64,000 bases of DNA, taken from contig JANPYM010000017.1 of the NCBI GenBank assembly GCA_025890175.1, forward strand, positions 232,659 through 296,658. The letters are read 5' to 3'. The notes below the pieces were generated by a model, which made no database searches, was not told the origin of the DNA, and saw only the letters and a list, made by a program, of their open reading frames with translations. Shown here piece by piece: positions 46,293-57,600 of the stretch. This stretch comes from Ciborinia camelliae (Eukaryota; Ascomycota; Leotiomycetes; Helotiales; Sclerotiniaceae). The position numbers and the translations under genes were made by a program. Within the stretch, counting starts at the first letter, position 1. The number at the start of each line of letters is the position of its first letter.

Positions 46293-46922
46293 CTAAACCC
46301 TCGTATCGTCCTCCATCAATGTTTCTTCTCCCTCTCCCTCTCCCTCTCCCTCTCCCCCTCCTTCATGATGATCTCTCCTGCCAGACGACTCGGCTCCTTC
46401 GGGTGCAGGTGCAGGCTCGGGCTCGGGCTCGGGCTCCTTGGCCATTACATTTTCGAATTGCGACCACAGGGCTTCGACGGAACTGAATTCGTTGCCGACC
46501 TATAGGGGGAGAGAGTGATCAGTTGATTGTTTGAGGGGGATGGGGGGAGGAATGGAATGGAATGGAATGGGGGGGAAGAATGGAATGGGGGGAGGCATAC
46601 GGCAATCACTCCCTCCAACGAACGATTCAGCTTATTTATGCTAGAGAGCACGTGCTCGAAACTCTAGACACACATTAATTTTGGCCGCGCAATTGTCCTT
46701 CCGTCTTCCTTCCCCCATCTTCATTCTTCATGCCAATGGACATCTTGATTGGGAAATACAGAGGATATAGTGCGCGTAGGCGGGGTTCGGGGACAGAGGA
46801 ATAGAGGAATAACATACAACAGCTATTTCCCCGAGTAAAATCTCACGCTGCTGTTCGAAATAGGATTTTTCCGCCGCGTTTAAGCTGCCTGCAGGTGGTG
46901 GGCGGTGGGTTGAGGAGGACAT
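46293..46922 (-). CDS. dad1: DASH complex subunit Dad1
   Basis: Three small exons (46922-46818, 46663-46601, 46499-46293) join in frame to 124 aa; each is too short or too broken for a simple ORF call. The core [20 protein letters not shown], then [20 protein letters not shown] and [14 protein letters not shown], is the Dad1 signature. Dad1 is a kinetochore protein of the DASH/Dam1 ring, which couples chromosomes to spindle microtubules. The first 18 residues are a proline-rich lead. After VMAKE the tail is an unusual low-complexity stretch ([13 protein letters not shown], then [11 protein letters not shown]) coded by CTCCCT repeats; it follows the conserved domain and probably varies between strains. 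Intron 1 is 154 nt, and its donor could alternatively lie a few bases away. Confidence 0.9.
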
Positions 46923-48463
46923 TTTTTTTTTGGACGGGGAGGTGGGTTGGGGAGCGGTAGAGTACCTAGGTTGTGCTTGGAGGAGGGGAGGGGGGTTGGT
47001 GGTGGTGATATATATCTAGGTAGGTAGGTAGAGGTTTTGCGTGGGATGGAGAGGTGGGGTTAGGTTGATGTGGGGTGGATTTAGTGATGTTGTTTGAAAT
47101 GATGAGCTCTGCCTACGTACCTACCTACCTTAGGTTCAATAACATACCATATTCGCAATGCAATGTGAAGATTTCACCGACTTATTTGAATTTTTTGATA
47201 TTAATCGATGCGAACTTTTTACTTATTAGATAGCGGCGACGCCTTCTCAAAAAAATGGATTAACAAAGTTTTATCGATCCTCGATTTGCTTGAGCCACAA
47301 CCTATGGAAGTCTGATTTGTGTAAATTTCACAGGGCGTTACATTCCTGTGTCACTCTCAATCCTTGACATATGGTTGCATATATACCTTCTAGCGAGTTT
47401 TTTTTTTCTCTGCTAAGAATTTTCTGTTCTCTGGAGTTTAGACTTTGAAGAGGCTCAATTAATTAAGTCTATGGTTTGGGGTTTCTACAGTGGGAAAGTT
47501 CTTGCTGGCCATTTATCAACAGCGTGCATCGCCTGGCCATCTCAGATCCGATGTTGCTCGTGGCGGAGATTTCCAGTTGAGGTTTTGTAACCAAGGGGTT
47601 ATTCTTAATATTCGCTGTTGCTGTTGCTGTTGCTGCATTGTTTGTATCTCACCGTCGGACTGTATCCTTGGATAGTGAGTGCTGAGCTCAACGCATTAGA
47701 CACCTCCATCGCCCCGCCTGCCCACTGTATATGCTAGTGTTTATAAACCTTATTAGTTCTGTTTTCTGAGGGGTGGGTAAGAAAGAAGTTTATTAAAGCA
47801 GGTTCATCAACTTGGAGACTTCAATATTTTTGTCGTAGTATAGTACATTGGTTTCATCCAGATTCGGCATATGCGCTGCAATTGTCTTCCATAAATTGCA
47901 GGCCAAATACGTGTCAGTTCAAACGTTTCGGTATGAGAACAAGATTAGACATATCTCATTAGCTTCCCTTTTTCGCCTGTTGTTTTGAATTGGGCCCGAA
48001 ATCGTTTTCACCTGTGCTTTGACATTTTATCATTCATATGTTATTCGGAAGTCTCCTAAATCTTCGCTTCCACCCTCCAGCGGCGATTCGAGAGAAAAAA
48101 TGAACAATATGGTCTTTTGATTGATACACTGAAAATCATAGGAGACATGGTTTTCTCCACCTTTCACAACTAAGCTATATGCATCCATTGCAAGCAGTGA
48201 CTCGAGGCTTACTAGCTTAGGCCGCAATCCTGCTCACCTCCCACAACAAGTCCCCGCTCTAGCAGTTTGTATAAGCTCTATAATTGCAATGCTTAAACAC
48301 ATCAAATCCCCCCTTGAGATATGACTGCCCAATTTAGATAAAAGACCATGAGATGAATGAAAATAGTTCCTGCCTGTGAAGAACTTGTCAACTCTCCCAG
48401 TAAACTTTGAGTTGTGTACAAGGATATACCTGTATTTACTACACCAAATAATCAAGCTTCTCT
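46923..48463. other. Spacer upstream of dad1 and downstream of the BTB gene
   Basis: No supportable gene. TAGGTAGG tracts lie near 47016-47030 and 47117-47131. A TTACGCCCTG-related string (GGGCGTTACATTCC) occurs at 47333. Open frames at 47490-47675 and 48030-48455 have no recognisable product. Confidence 0.45.
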
Positions 48464-49417
48464 TTAGTCTACCCTCTCATAATACTTGGACAGATCCCTC
48501 AAAGGGTTATTTTTCTCCAATGCCAATGATCCATGACGGGCGACCTGGATGACATATCCCATGGAGATTAGAAGTTCGAGTCTCAAATCCTCGGGAAAGT
48601 CCTTCGAGTTCGTTTCGAGCAACGATGGAGGCATCTCCCATGTGAGCAGGTCGAGGAGAAACTTGCGCATCATCGAAGTTTTGCTTGTGTATTTCCACAT
48701 GTACCAAAGCCAGGGAGTCATGATGTATCCAGTCGCCTTGGTGAACTCATAGAACTTGGTGATACATTCGTTCTTGAGAGCAGGTACACGAGCCATGTCG
48801 GCAAACAGGTATAGACTTAAGAGGCTTGCCATTTGAGGTTGACAAAACTTTACCAGCGCCACATTCTCCTTGTCGTCAAAATCGCTGCTCGTACTCTCGG
48901 TAACGGAGTCGCCTAAATATGTCAGCGCTTCCTCGTCGCTTTTGTTGTCGAGATAAGTTCCTTTGCCACTTTTATCTCTTTCCGCCTTCCATTGAGCAAT
49001 CTCTTCATCCGCGCTGCCCAGCTTTTGTTCGTAGAGCCAGCTACAAAACAGCTTGAAAGTTTTAACTTCAGTTTTCGGAAGATCTATAGAAGCAGGTTCA
49101 AATTCCTCCGAGAGGTCTTTCAGGACCTCCTTGAAATAAGGCGCATGTCGGTATAATTTGTCCTTTTCAACGGCAAAAGCTTGTCGAGTTTTGCCGACGC
49201 TGATATGGACACAATTACAACCCTCCTTTCTGAACTTGGATCAGCGAGCTTCTCTCTCACACCCCAAAAGCGAATGTTCATATGACATCATTGCTGGAGT
49301 GATCAATTGGTGTTGTGCCGATGCGGAAGCGGCTAGGTATAAGATAGGTAGTTGTACTTACTTCTGCTTCCTGACTAAAGCCCTGACATATGGCGACATG
49401 CGGCTTTCAAGCGACAT
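48464..49417 (-). CDS. BTB/POZ domain protein
   Basis: Exon 1 (49417-49362) and exon 2 (49229-48464), with a 132-nt intron, give 273 aa. After a short N-terminus (MSLESRMSPYVRALVRKQK) comes VHISVGKTRQAFAVEKDKLY then RHAPYFKEVL, the start of a BTB fold in the fungal type that often stands alone. A linker rich in Glu/Asp/Ser follows, and a helical C-terminal part (PQMASLLSLYLFADMARVPA, LKNECITKFYEF) resembles the BACK-like extension. Such proteins may act as Cullin-3 adaptors or as dimerisation modules; no Kelch, MATH or zinc-finger domain is present, so the target is unknown. Intron boundaries are inferred from frame and consensus (GTAAGT donor). Confidence 0.8.
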
Positions 49418-51452
49418 GTTGAATTTTCGGCTCGATTGGTCTTTAGTGTTGGTTGTCAAACCTCGGGCTGGTTGAGAAGTGGTATGGATTGCTCAAGTAC
49501 CAATTTCCATTTAGCTCGTACCCCGATGTTGTTTATATCAAGTGAGTCATAAATAAAATCGTTGTATCGAAGATTGTTGTCTAGAAATTTGCTTTTTCTC
49601 GTTGCAAAATGTAAAGGATTTATGTGCTTCTGGTAGGTACCGAGTCAGGACACCAATATATTTTGCAGCTGCTGCTGTAGGAAAGTGGGAATTCACAACG
49701 GTCGATTTCAGAAGGAAACTTCGAGTATCTGTAATCTTTATAACGGAATATTTATATACCAATGGACTATTTGATTGAAAAGAGGCACCTCGGTTCAAAT
49801 ATATAGATACCTAGCTTGAACGTAGTGAAATCGAAATCGGAAATCGGTCTACAGATTCACATATACGTATTGAATTTCATACTACTAATAAAAGTACCTA
49901 TCTAGGTACGTACCTATTCAATATTCTGTTCCTATTGAATATTGAATATTGAATATCGAATATTACTCAAGATCTTTAAAAGATATACGGAAATACAAGA
50001 ACCCAAATTAGTATCAACCTGGTTTTCAAAGTGTAAAGTGCTTTAGGCTATATTGATGTATATTGATAATGGAATGAATGTTCTAATTGATTAAGCTACC
50101 TACCTACCTACAAAGTAGTAGATCCTCATATAGACTCTATGTAGGCGCTAGCGTGCGCTAGTTCCGCTCCAGCTGTACGCTAGAGCCCGTATGGTCACGT
50201 GATTGTACCGATATCTTCATCTATTTCCAACTCCTGAATCGTTAAATCTAGATCTACCTACCTAGTCTCACAACCGTCATTCTTTAATAGCTTTCGCGCG
50301 CACAGTATTTTGAACCCGTACTATGCCCGTTTTTATACTAAAGACACACACCGTATACGTAAAATGCGAACTAACTCGTTCGAGCTTCTAATTTCACACC
50401 CGATGAAATGCTAATTCCAGTCCATCAATTATTCTTCTATTTATCAAAATATTTTCTAGATATCATTTTCTCTCCCCTTATTTATTTTTAATACTCTCTA
50501 CATTCGATCCGATCTAGACTTTAATACCTACGTCGAAAGCCATCGGTCAGATGTTACTAGTACAAGTGTTACATGCTCTTCATTTGCTCAATGATTATAT
50601 AAGTGTATTCAATTCAGGAATATTAATTCCTTCTGTGTAATCCTGTGTACTAGTAAACAGAGTAGTACCTCTATGTAGATGTTTTGATCATACCGCCCTT
50701 TCAAAGCATCAAGTACTGGTCGGTCGGTATTCAAGCGATTTGTTTCCGAGTATGCGGCACGGGACGGGGTCGTCTTGAATTTGGGCCATTGGATGATTTT
50801 TGGCAGGAAAAGTTGGTCTCACAACTTTCACCATCGGCCTCCTGCATTCAAGTCACGTGTAAATGACGTAGCTGAGGCGTAATCCACCTACCTACCTACC
50901 TTCACCATGAATTTTGATGTTGATACCCTGACCCGATCAATCTCTCATGCACGATGATATAATTGATTCCTGCAGTCCTCACTTCTATAAGCCCCAAAAA
51001 AAGAACGGGTTCCTGTGAATGGTTGCCACGCATTCAAATATTGCTCATCGAAGAGAAGTAAACCAACCTTATGACCTTCAATTTGTAGCACGATAGAAGT
51101 AAGAGGGAAGTCCGATATATTGAGACTTTTCTCCCTTCACTTTAAATTTTGGTTCGAGGAAATATCAACGATATCAATTTCTATGCTATCTGCTATCTGC
51201 TATCTGATATCCTATACATCACAACCAAGCCACCAAGAAACCAATTATGAATCATCCCGCATCAAATTATCCTCTCTAAACTCAATTCAACCCTCTCCAG
51301 ACCACACGTTCGATTTATCCATCCAATCTGAACCACCAATTCAACCTTGCAATATACCTTAATCAAGGAACGGACCTGACCTCCGACCATACGAGCTATC
51401 CTACCTTCCACTTCCACACTATTTACTTCAGGAATACCCCCCATCTATCAAA
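49418..51452. other. Two-kilobase gene-free region
   Basis: AT-rich with TACCTACC/TAGGTACC tracts (49905-49920, 50097-50113, 50886-50905), TATTGAATATTGAATATTGA at about 49935-49960, and CACGTG at 50194-50200. No gene seen. The last 300 bases form the upstream region of the glycine-zipper gene, rich in AACCAAGC-type leader sequence. Confidence 0.5.
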
Positions 51453-52790
51453 ATGGATTACGCCCCGATTGCCCTCCAAGCAACCGATGTTTTCCTCGAC
51501 AAACATTTCCACAAAATCCCCGATAAAGCATTTAGGAAAGAAACCTACAAACCGCGCGTTCCATTTAAAGCGAGCAGGAGAAGACGCAGAGAGGAAAAAG
51601 AACGACGGAATTCTCGAGATCAGGGACAAGATCAAGATCAAGATCAAGGAGAGAGTAGGGATAGGGGAGTGCAGAGAAGACAAGAAGAAGCATATGACGA
51701 CCCGGAAATCGAAGAAGCAGGCTACGATTCGGAACCTGATTATTCTTCTCGGCAGAGAGAAACAAATATGAAGGTTAGGGATTGGGATTCAAGAGGAGAG
51801 GGGGATGGCGATAGGGATAGGGATATAAGAGATATACCGAGACATAGTGGTGCAGGTGCAGGTGCAGGTGGTAGTGCAGATTATGGATATGGACATACCT
51901 ATGAGGAATCCAATCGGTCCAATAACCCACCCCATCTCCCCTACAGTCAACAACCACCGCACATACGACCCGAATATCTCCCAAAATACGACGGTCCCCC
52001 ACAATTCGGCACTGCAAGTCAAAACCCATATAATTTTTCCCCGGCGCCCACGGCGCCATTTCCAGAATGGGGATCGGGTAAAGAGGGAAGGGATGAAGAT
52101 CCCTCTGCGCAATACGTCCAAGCCCGAACGCGCCGGCCCAAACCCATCCAAAGAAGCAGTTCCTACGACGCTATCCACCGACAACACGCACGGCATCCGT
52201 CTTCCGATTCCGATTCCGAGCCCGGACGTTCGACGCGCGAGCACCATCACCATCGCCGACCGCGATCGGATCACGGACATGGGGCCCCGGAATCGCGCGT
52301 GGAACATGTGAGAGAGCGCGCCGAATGCTCTGCGCGGAAAGACGAGGTGCGCGGCTTGTTTACGGATTCTGGGGCGGGGATTGCGGGGGGCGCGATCGGG
52401 GCGCTGGTGGGTGGGTGGGCGACGGGGAAATTTTGCGAGGCGCGGGTGGGGAGGGAGAGGGAGAGGGAGAGGGAGAGGGGGGAGAGGGCGCGGATTCTTA
52501 CGTTGTTGGGGGCCGCGGCGGGGGGGCTAGTCGCGAATGCGGTGGTGGATCGCTGGCAGGATGGGAAGGAGGTGGCGAGGGAAAAACAGAAGAGCTGGGA
52601 TGAGAGGTTTCCGGATGGGAAGAAGGTTTTAAATTGTGAGAGGGTGGATAGGGATCGCGATAGGGATCGCGATCGAAATGGGAAGAGCGAGAGGGGAAGA
52701 AGAGATTCGGTTAGGAGTCGCGATATTAGTCATATGGATAGAGATAGGGATAGGGACAGTGATAGGAGCTGGGAGAGACATATGATATGA
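51453..52790 (+). CDS. Charged fungal protein with two glycine-zipper segments
   Basis: Single exon, 445 aa. The first 300 residues are disordered: Arg/Asp/Gln-rich runs (RRRREEKERRNSRD, DQGQDQDQDQGESRD) and Pro/Ser/Tyr segments. Then come two glycine-rich hydrophobic stretches, SGAGIAGGAIGALVGGWATG (about 307-326) and LTLLGAAAGGLVANAVVDRW (about 349-368), separated by an Arg-Glu repeat. Their GxxxG spacing fits a glycine-zipper membrane hairpin. The C-terminus is an Arg-Asp repeat (DRDRDRDRD). I do not recognise a named family; fungal proteins with this plan exist and are of unknown role. Acidic/basic RD repeats are coded by GATAGGGATCGC-like units and may vary in length. No intron is needed. 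Confidence 0.72.
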   Translation: MDYAPIALQATDVFLDKHFHKIPDKAFRKETYKPRVPFKASRRRRREEKERRNSRDQGQDQDQDQGESRDRGVQRRQEEAYDDPEIEEAGYDSEPDYSSRQRETNMKVRDWDSRGEGDGDRDRDIRDIPRHSGAGAGAGGSADYGYGHTYEESNRSNNPPHLPYSQQPPHIRPEYLPKYDGPPQFGTASQNPYNFSPAPTAPFPEWGSGKEGRDEDPSAQYVQARTRRPKPIQRSSSYDAIHRQHARHPSSDSDSEPGRSTREHHHHRRPRSDHGHGAPESRVEHVRERAECSARKDEVRGLFTDSGAGIAGGAIGALVGGWATGKFCEARVGRERERERERGERARILTLLGAAAGGLVANAVVDRWQDGKEVAREKQKSWDERFPDGKKVLNCERVDRDRDRDRDRNGKSERGRRDSVRSRDISHMDRDRDRDSDRSWERHMI

Positions 52791-53981
52791 CATGACATAT
52801 GAAAAAAAGACTCAGAGGAATAACGGGAGGGCATACATATGAAGGGGTTAATGATGGGTGGGAATGTGCATGCAAGCGATGATTTTATTTTATTTTACTT
52901 GGTTTATTTGGTTTACTTGGTTCGTTTGTATATACATTTGCATTTGTATACCTATAGAATCTTAAATTTTTTTTTACGTGGATTTACCTATATACCTATC
53001 TAAGTATTTAGGTATCTATGCACAGAAGGATTTACTAGCAACTACCGACCTAGACCCCTTAGCAAAATTGATATCCATTTAGTGTTGAATTTACTTATTT
53101 ACTTATTTGATAGTTTGATAATCTCTTAATTTGATTGTCTCTCATTACATCTCATCGCATTACATTACATCGCATTACATTACATCGCATTACATTACAT
53201 CGCATTACATTACATCGCATTACATTACATCGCATTACATTACATCGCATTACATTACATCGCATTACATTACATCGCATTACATTACATCGCATAAGAA
53301 TACCTACTACTAAATACCTATCAACTCAACTCAACTCAACTCAATTCAACTTGATTTGAAAATCTATAGATACCTCCCTACCTCCCTCCCAACCTCCCTA
53401 CCCACCTAGCTACCCCCAACCTCCCCACCTCCCCACCTCCCTCCCTACCCACCAACCCACACATTACCAAAATACCATCACGATCACGATTCACCACAGC
53501 TGCATCCGGACCTACTACCTACCTACCTAGAATCTCCTAGAATCTCCTAACCTCCCGGTATTATATTATATTATTAATATTATCTATCTTCACCTCATTC
53601 ATCACTTCATTCATCACATCACTCTCCTATCACCCAGCCACTTACTATATATACTATACTATAGGATAGTATACTATAGTATAGGATACGAGGTAGCAAG
53701 CAACAATTAACAATTAACAAGTAACCAGTAACAAGTAATCAGTGAATAAAACAAACCATGGTAGATCTTCATGCTCATTAATACTGAAACCTTGCTACAT
53801 TCATACATACATACATACATACATGAACGCACCGTATGTACTCTCCAGCTCCCGCTCCCGCTCCAGGTCCAGCTCCAGCTCCCATACACACATCATCTCA
53901 CATACAAATTCCATCGAAACCTTCGCTCCTTCCTGCCCATCCACCATCCACCATCCACCATCCATACCATGCATATCATCC
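52791..53981. other. Repeat-rich spacer
   Basis: Contains the CATTACATTACATCG minisatellite, CCTCC/CTACC tracts at 53370-53460, a TATACTATAG palindrome near 53645-53690 and CATACA repeats at 53800-53824. No gene is supported before 53982. Confidence 0.5.
53158..53294. repeat. 15-bp CATTACATTACATCG minisatellite
   Basis: Nine tandem copies of CATTACATTACATCG with almost no variation. Since 15 is a multiple of 3, the plus strand gives long repetitive frames without stops; these are artefacts. Confidence 0.95.
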
Positions 53982-54224
53982 ATGCATCGACCAACCCATG
54001 ATTTCGTCCCTATGAGAAAAGAAAGCACCCAAGAAAAGGCAAAGGAAAATATGATCCCAGATCCACCCATCCAGCCCTCGATATTTCCTCCAATCTCTCC
54101 GCGAACTATAATGCAAGAAGAAATGAAGCAAGCAAAAATGCAAAGAGAAGTGGGGTATAGAAACGTTTGGTATTTCGGGTATTGCGCAAATACGTATGCG
54201 AAATTCAAACAAAAACTGTCATGA
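53982..54224 (+). CDS. Possible small protein, 80 aa
   Basis: The frame from 53982 to 54224 is in phase with a longer one that starts at 53742 in simple-sequence DNA. Only its last 80 codons read like protein: PMRKESTQEKAKENMIPDPP, a Met/Gln/Lys-rich helix (MQEEMKQAKMQREV), then GYRNVWYFGYCANTYAKFKQ. No family is recognised and there is no intron. It may be a real small gene, or a chance open frame. Confidence is low. Confidence 0.3.
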   Translation: MHRPTHDFVPMRKESTQEKAKENMIPDPPIQPSIFPPISPRTIMQEEMKQAKMQREVGYRNVWYFGYCANTYAKFKQKLS

Positions 54225-54624
54225 ACTGAAGAAGCATGTGCAATAATAGGTGGTGCATTAAAAAAGTCGAATTAAACAGTCGCAACATGATGGAAAGTAT
54301 CGACGACATTGAAAGGATGAAGAGAAGTTTTTCTAGAGAAAACATGCTGAAAGTTGGTTTGACAAGTTGAGAAATTTGACGTGAGACATGAGATGCGGAG
54401 ACATGATTGTTGAAGTTGAGATTCCCAATAAAAGAAGGATAAACTTGGCTCAAATCTCATTACGAACTGGCCCAGAGACGTCTGAAATTGATTCTAATGA
54501 CCTAGCGTGAGCAAATCAAAACCCAAAATCAGCCGAGATTCCACACTTCGCAAATTTCAATAATACCAATATAGATAGCAATTAAAAAGCAAGCAGCAAA
54601 TCCCGTGGGGGAGGGGACAAATAA
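54225..54624. other. Spacer
   Basis: Between the possible small gene and the 3' end of the coiled-coil gene. Nothing recognisable. Confidence 0.5.
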
Positions 54625-57600
54625 CTACCTCATATTATCCTTCTTCAAATCCTCATTCATCTTCTCCAGCTGTTCAACCGTCACTCTAGCTTTTGCTAAC
54701 TATATTAAGCCAAGAAATACGTTAGCGGATGCTCCCTTTTTCTTTCATGTATATGTGAATTTCTGGATAGGGTTGGCACGGAAGGGAATGATCAGTGTGT
54801 ATGTGAGGAAAGAGCATGCTGTATGTAAAGGTATAGAAAGAACGAAAAGGAGAATAGGACAGGGCAACAGAAGCACTAGAAAAAAGGCTGGCCAACCGAA
54901 GCTAACGCCGCTGATGAATTATCATGTTCACTTTCAGGTGTCACCACTACATCTGTGCTTTCACCCGTCCCCTCAGATTCCTTACCATCAGTATCGGCGA
55001 ATCCCCTAGAAAAAAGTCCTCCAAATGTTGGTGTTTTTGGTGGGGATGCAGTTGAGAGCTTAGTCTTTTGTTTTTCACCATGTGGCATTAGTTCAAGTAC
55101 CTAGTACTATTATAACTACATAATATTAACGAAAAATGAATTCATACCTTTGCCTCTGCAAGTTCAGCATCCTTGACCTTGAGCTGAGCTTCGGCCTCCT
55201 TCAAACGAGCATCGAGTGTTTCGCAGTCTTTACTAGTTTCTTCAAGTAGCTCCGTCATAGACTCGTGCATGGTTTTGTAGTCATCTTTGCTGGTCTTCAC
55301 CCTTTGCTCAAGAGCAGCCTTCTCCTTTTCAAGTTCTGCATTTGTTGTTTCTAGCTGCGATCTGCTAGCTGCAAGCTCTTGGGTAGCCTTTGCTGATTCT
55401 TGATGGACTGATGCAAGAGCGGCTTCGTGTTGCTTCTTGAGATCTTGCAATTCTTGACGTAAGGCATCGAGTTCCGAAGTATCTGGCTTTATATTTCTTG
55501 CAGCCTCCAAATCAGCCTGAGCATTTGCCTTGGCAATCTTCTCAGCAGCCAAATCTTGCTTGAGTTCTTCCAACTCATCTTGTACTAAATGTAAAGATTG
55601 TTTGGATTTAGAAATCTCATCTTGCAACTCAGCCTCTAAAGCCTTTTGCTTCTCAAGATTTGATGAGGCGGAGGCATGTCTAGTTTCGTGCTCTGCTTTC
55701 AAAGCGGCGATAGCTTCATCATGAGTTGATTGAGCAGTCGCATATTGTGCCTTCAATGAGGAGACGTCTTCAGTGTGGCTCTGAATCAACTTCTCCATCT
55801 CCTCTTCGTGAGCTTGTTGAATACTCTTTTGGGCCTCAACATTTGATGACGCAATAGCAAGACTAGTTTCGTGCTCTGACTTTAGAGTGGCGATTGCTTC
55901 CTCATGGCTTGATTGTGCTGTAGCATGCTGGGCCTTCAATGCAGCGATATCTTCGGCATGGCTCTGAATCAATTTCTCCAATTCCTCTTGGTGAGCTTGT
56001 TCGGCGACCTTTTGACTTTCAATATCTGATGACGTGGTAGCAAGGTTAGCTTCATGTTCTGCTTTCAACGTAGCAATAGCTTCATCATGACTTGATTGTG
56101 CTGTAGCATGCTGGGCTTTCAATGCAGCGATATCTTCGGCATGGCTCTGAATCAATTTCTCCAATTCCTCTTGGTGAGCTTGTTCGGCGACCTTTTGACT
56201 TTCAATATCTGATGACGTGGTAGCAAGGTTAGCTTCGTGTTCTGCTTTCAACGCAGCAATAGCTTCATCGTGAGTTGACTGAGCTGCAGCGTGTTGAGCC
56301 TTTAATGTGGCGACATCTTCAGCATGGCTGAGGATCAATTTCTCCAATTCTTCCTCGTGAGCTTTTTGAGCAGCAGATGTTGCTTGGCCATGTATATCAT
56401 CCAATGCCTTTGCATGAGTCTTCTCATACTCGGACTTTAACTCGACAATGGCAGCAGCGTGGCTATGCTCGAGCTGTTGTAACTCGGAAGAATGAGATGA
56501 ATGACTAGCGGATATGGCCCGATCATGTGCTTCATCCAATGCCTTAGCATGATATGTCTTCAACTCTTCCAATGCACGTTGATGAGCCTTATCCTTGTTA
56601 TCGAGTTCCACGATTGCTGCAGCGTGATTTTGTTTTGTTTTCTCGATTTCCTGCCCATGAGCCGCCAAAATCTCGGCATGGCTCTTGCTAAGTTCCTCGT
56701 GCTTGACTTTCAATGCATCAAATTCATCTCTGATACCAGAGTCTCCTGATAATGCATCAATTTCTTTTTGGTAATCGTTGGAAATGGTTTCCAATTCTTT
56801 CAAATGCTTCTCATTGAGTGTTGACGTTTCAAGTGAGTGTTTCTCCAAAAGTTCGGAAATTTCCTTGGTCTTCTGGTCTAACGACTGAACTGTTGCTGCA
56901 AGCTCCTCCTTGATCTTGCTGTGCAATTCGTCCTTGTCTTTTACATCCGAATCAAGTTGCTCCAATGCCTTTTGAAGTGCAGCAACCTCTTCCTTGGACT
57001 TTTCTAATTCTTCTTTGGCGGCTGTGAGCGCGGACTCAGATTCTGTGCCAGTAGATTGCAAACCATCAAATTTTGCGGTCAATTCAGCAACTTGCTCTTG
57101 AGCGGAAGCAAGCTCTTTTTCGGCAGCCTCAGCGTCTTCCTTGGCTTCCGAGATTTTCTTTGCTGATGCTGCCAACTCTATAGTGTCTTGTTCGAGAACT
57201 TGCCTGAGACTTGCCACCTCTCCTTCTAGATTAGATACCTTCTCGGCATGAGCAGATTGCAGAGACTTTTGAGCCTCGAGAACTTCGTCGAGTTGTTTTT
57301 GAACGGCAGCTAAGCTCTCTTCATGTTTTGAAGTCAACTCGGCAATTTGGGCTTCGTAGGTCGAGGAAGCATCGGTAGTTCCCTTCGCAAGCTCTTCCGA
57401 GTGGGATGACTTTAATGCTTCCAGAGCAACGGTATGCTCTTCTGCCAAAGTCTTCTTTAACTGTTCCAAAGCGCTGGCATGCTCGCCGGCTTGAGATTCC
57501 AGCTGCTTTTGAATGGCGGCTAGGTTCTCTTCGTGCTTGGTGGTTAATTCAGCAATTTGAGTTTCATAAGTGGACGAAGCATCGGTATTTCCCTTTGCAA

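Noticed and set aside
53131..53359. Repetitive plus-strand frames
   Set aside because: They are frames of the 15-bp minisatellite.
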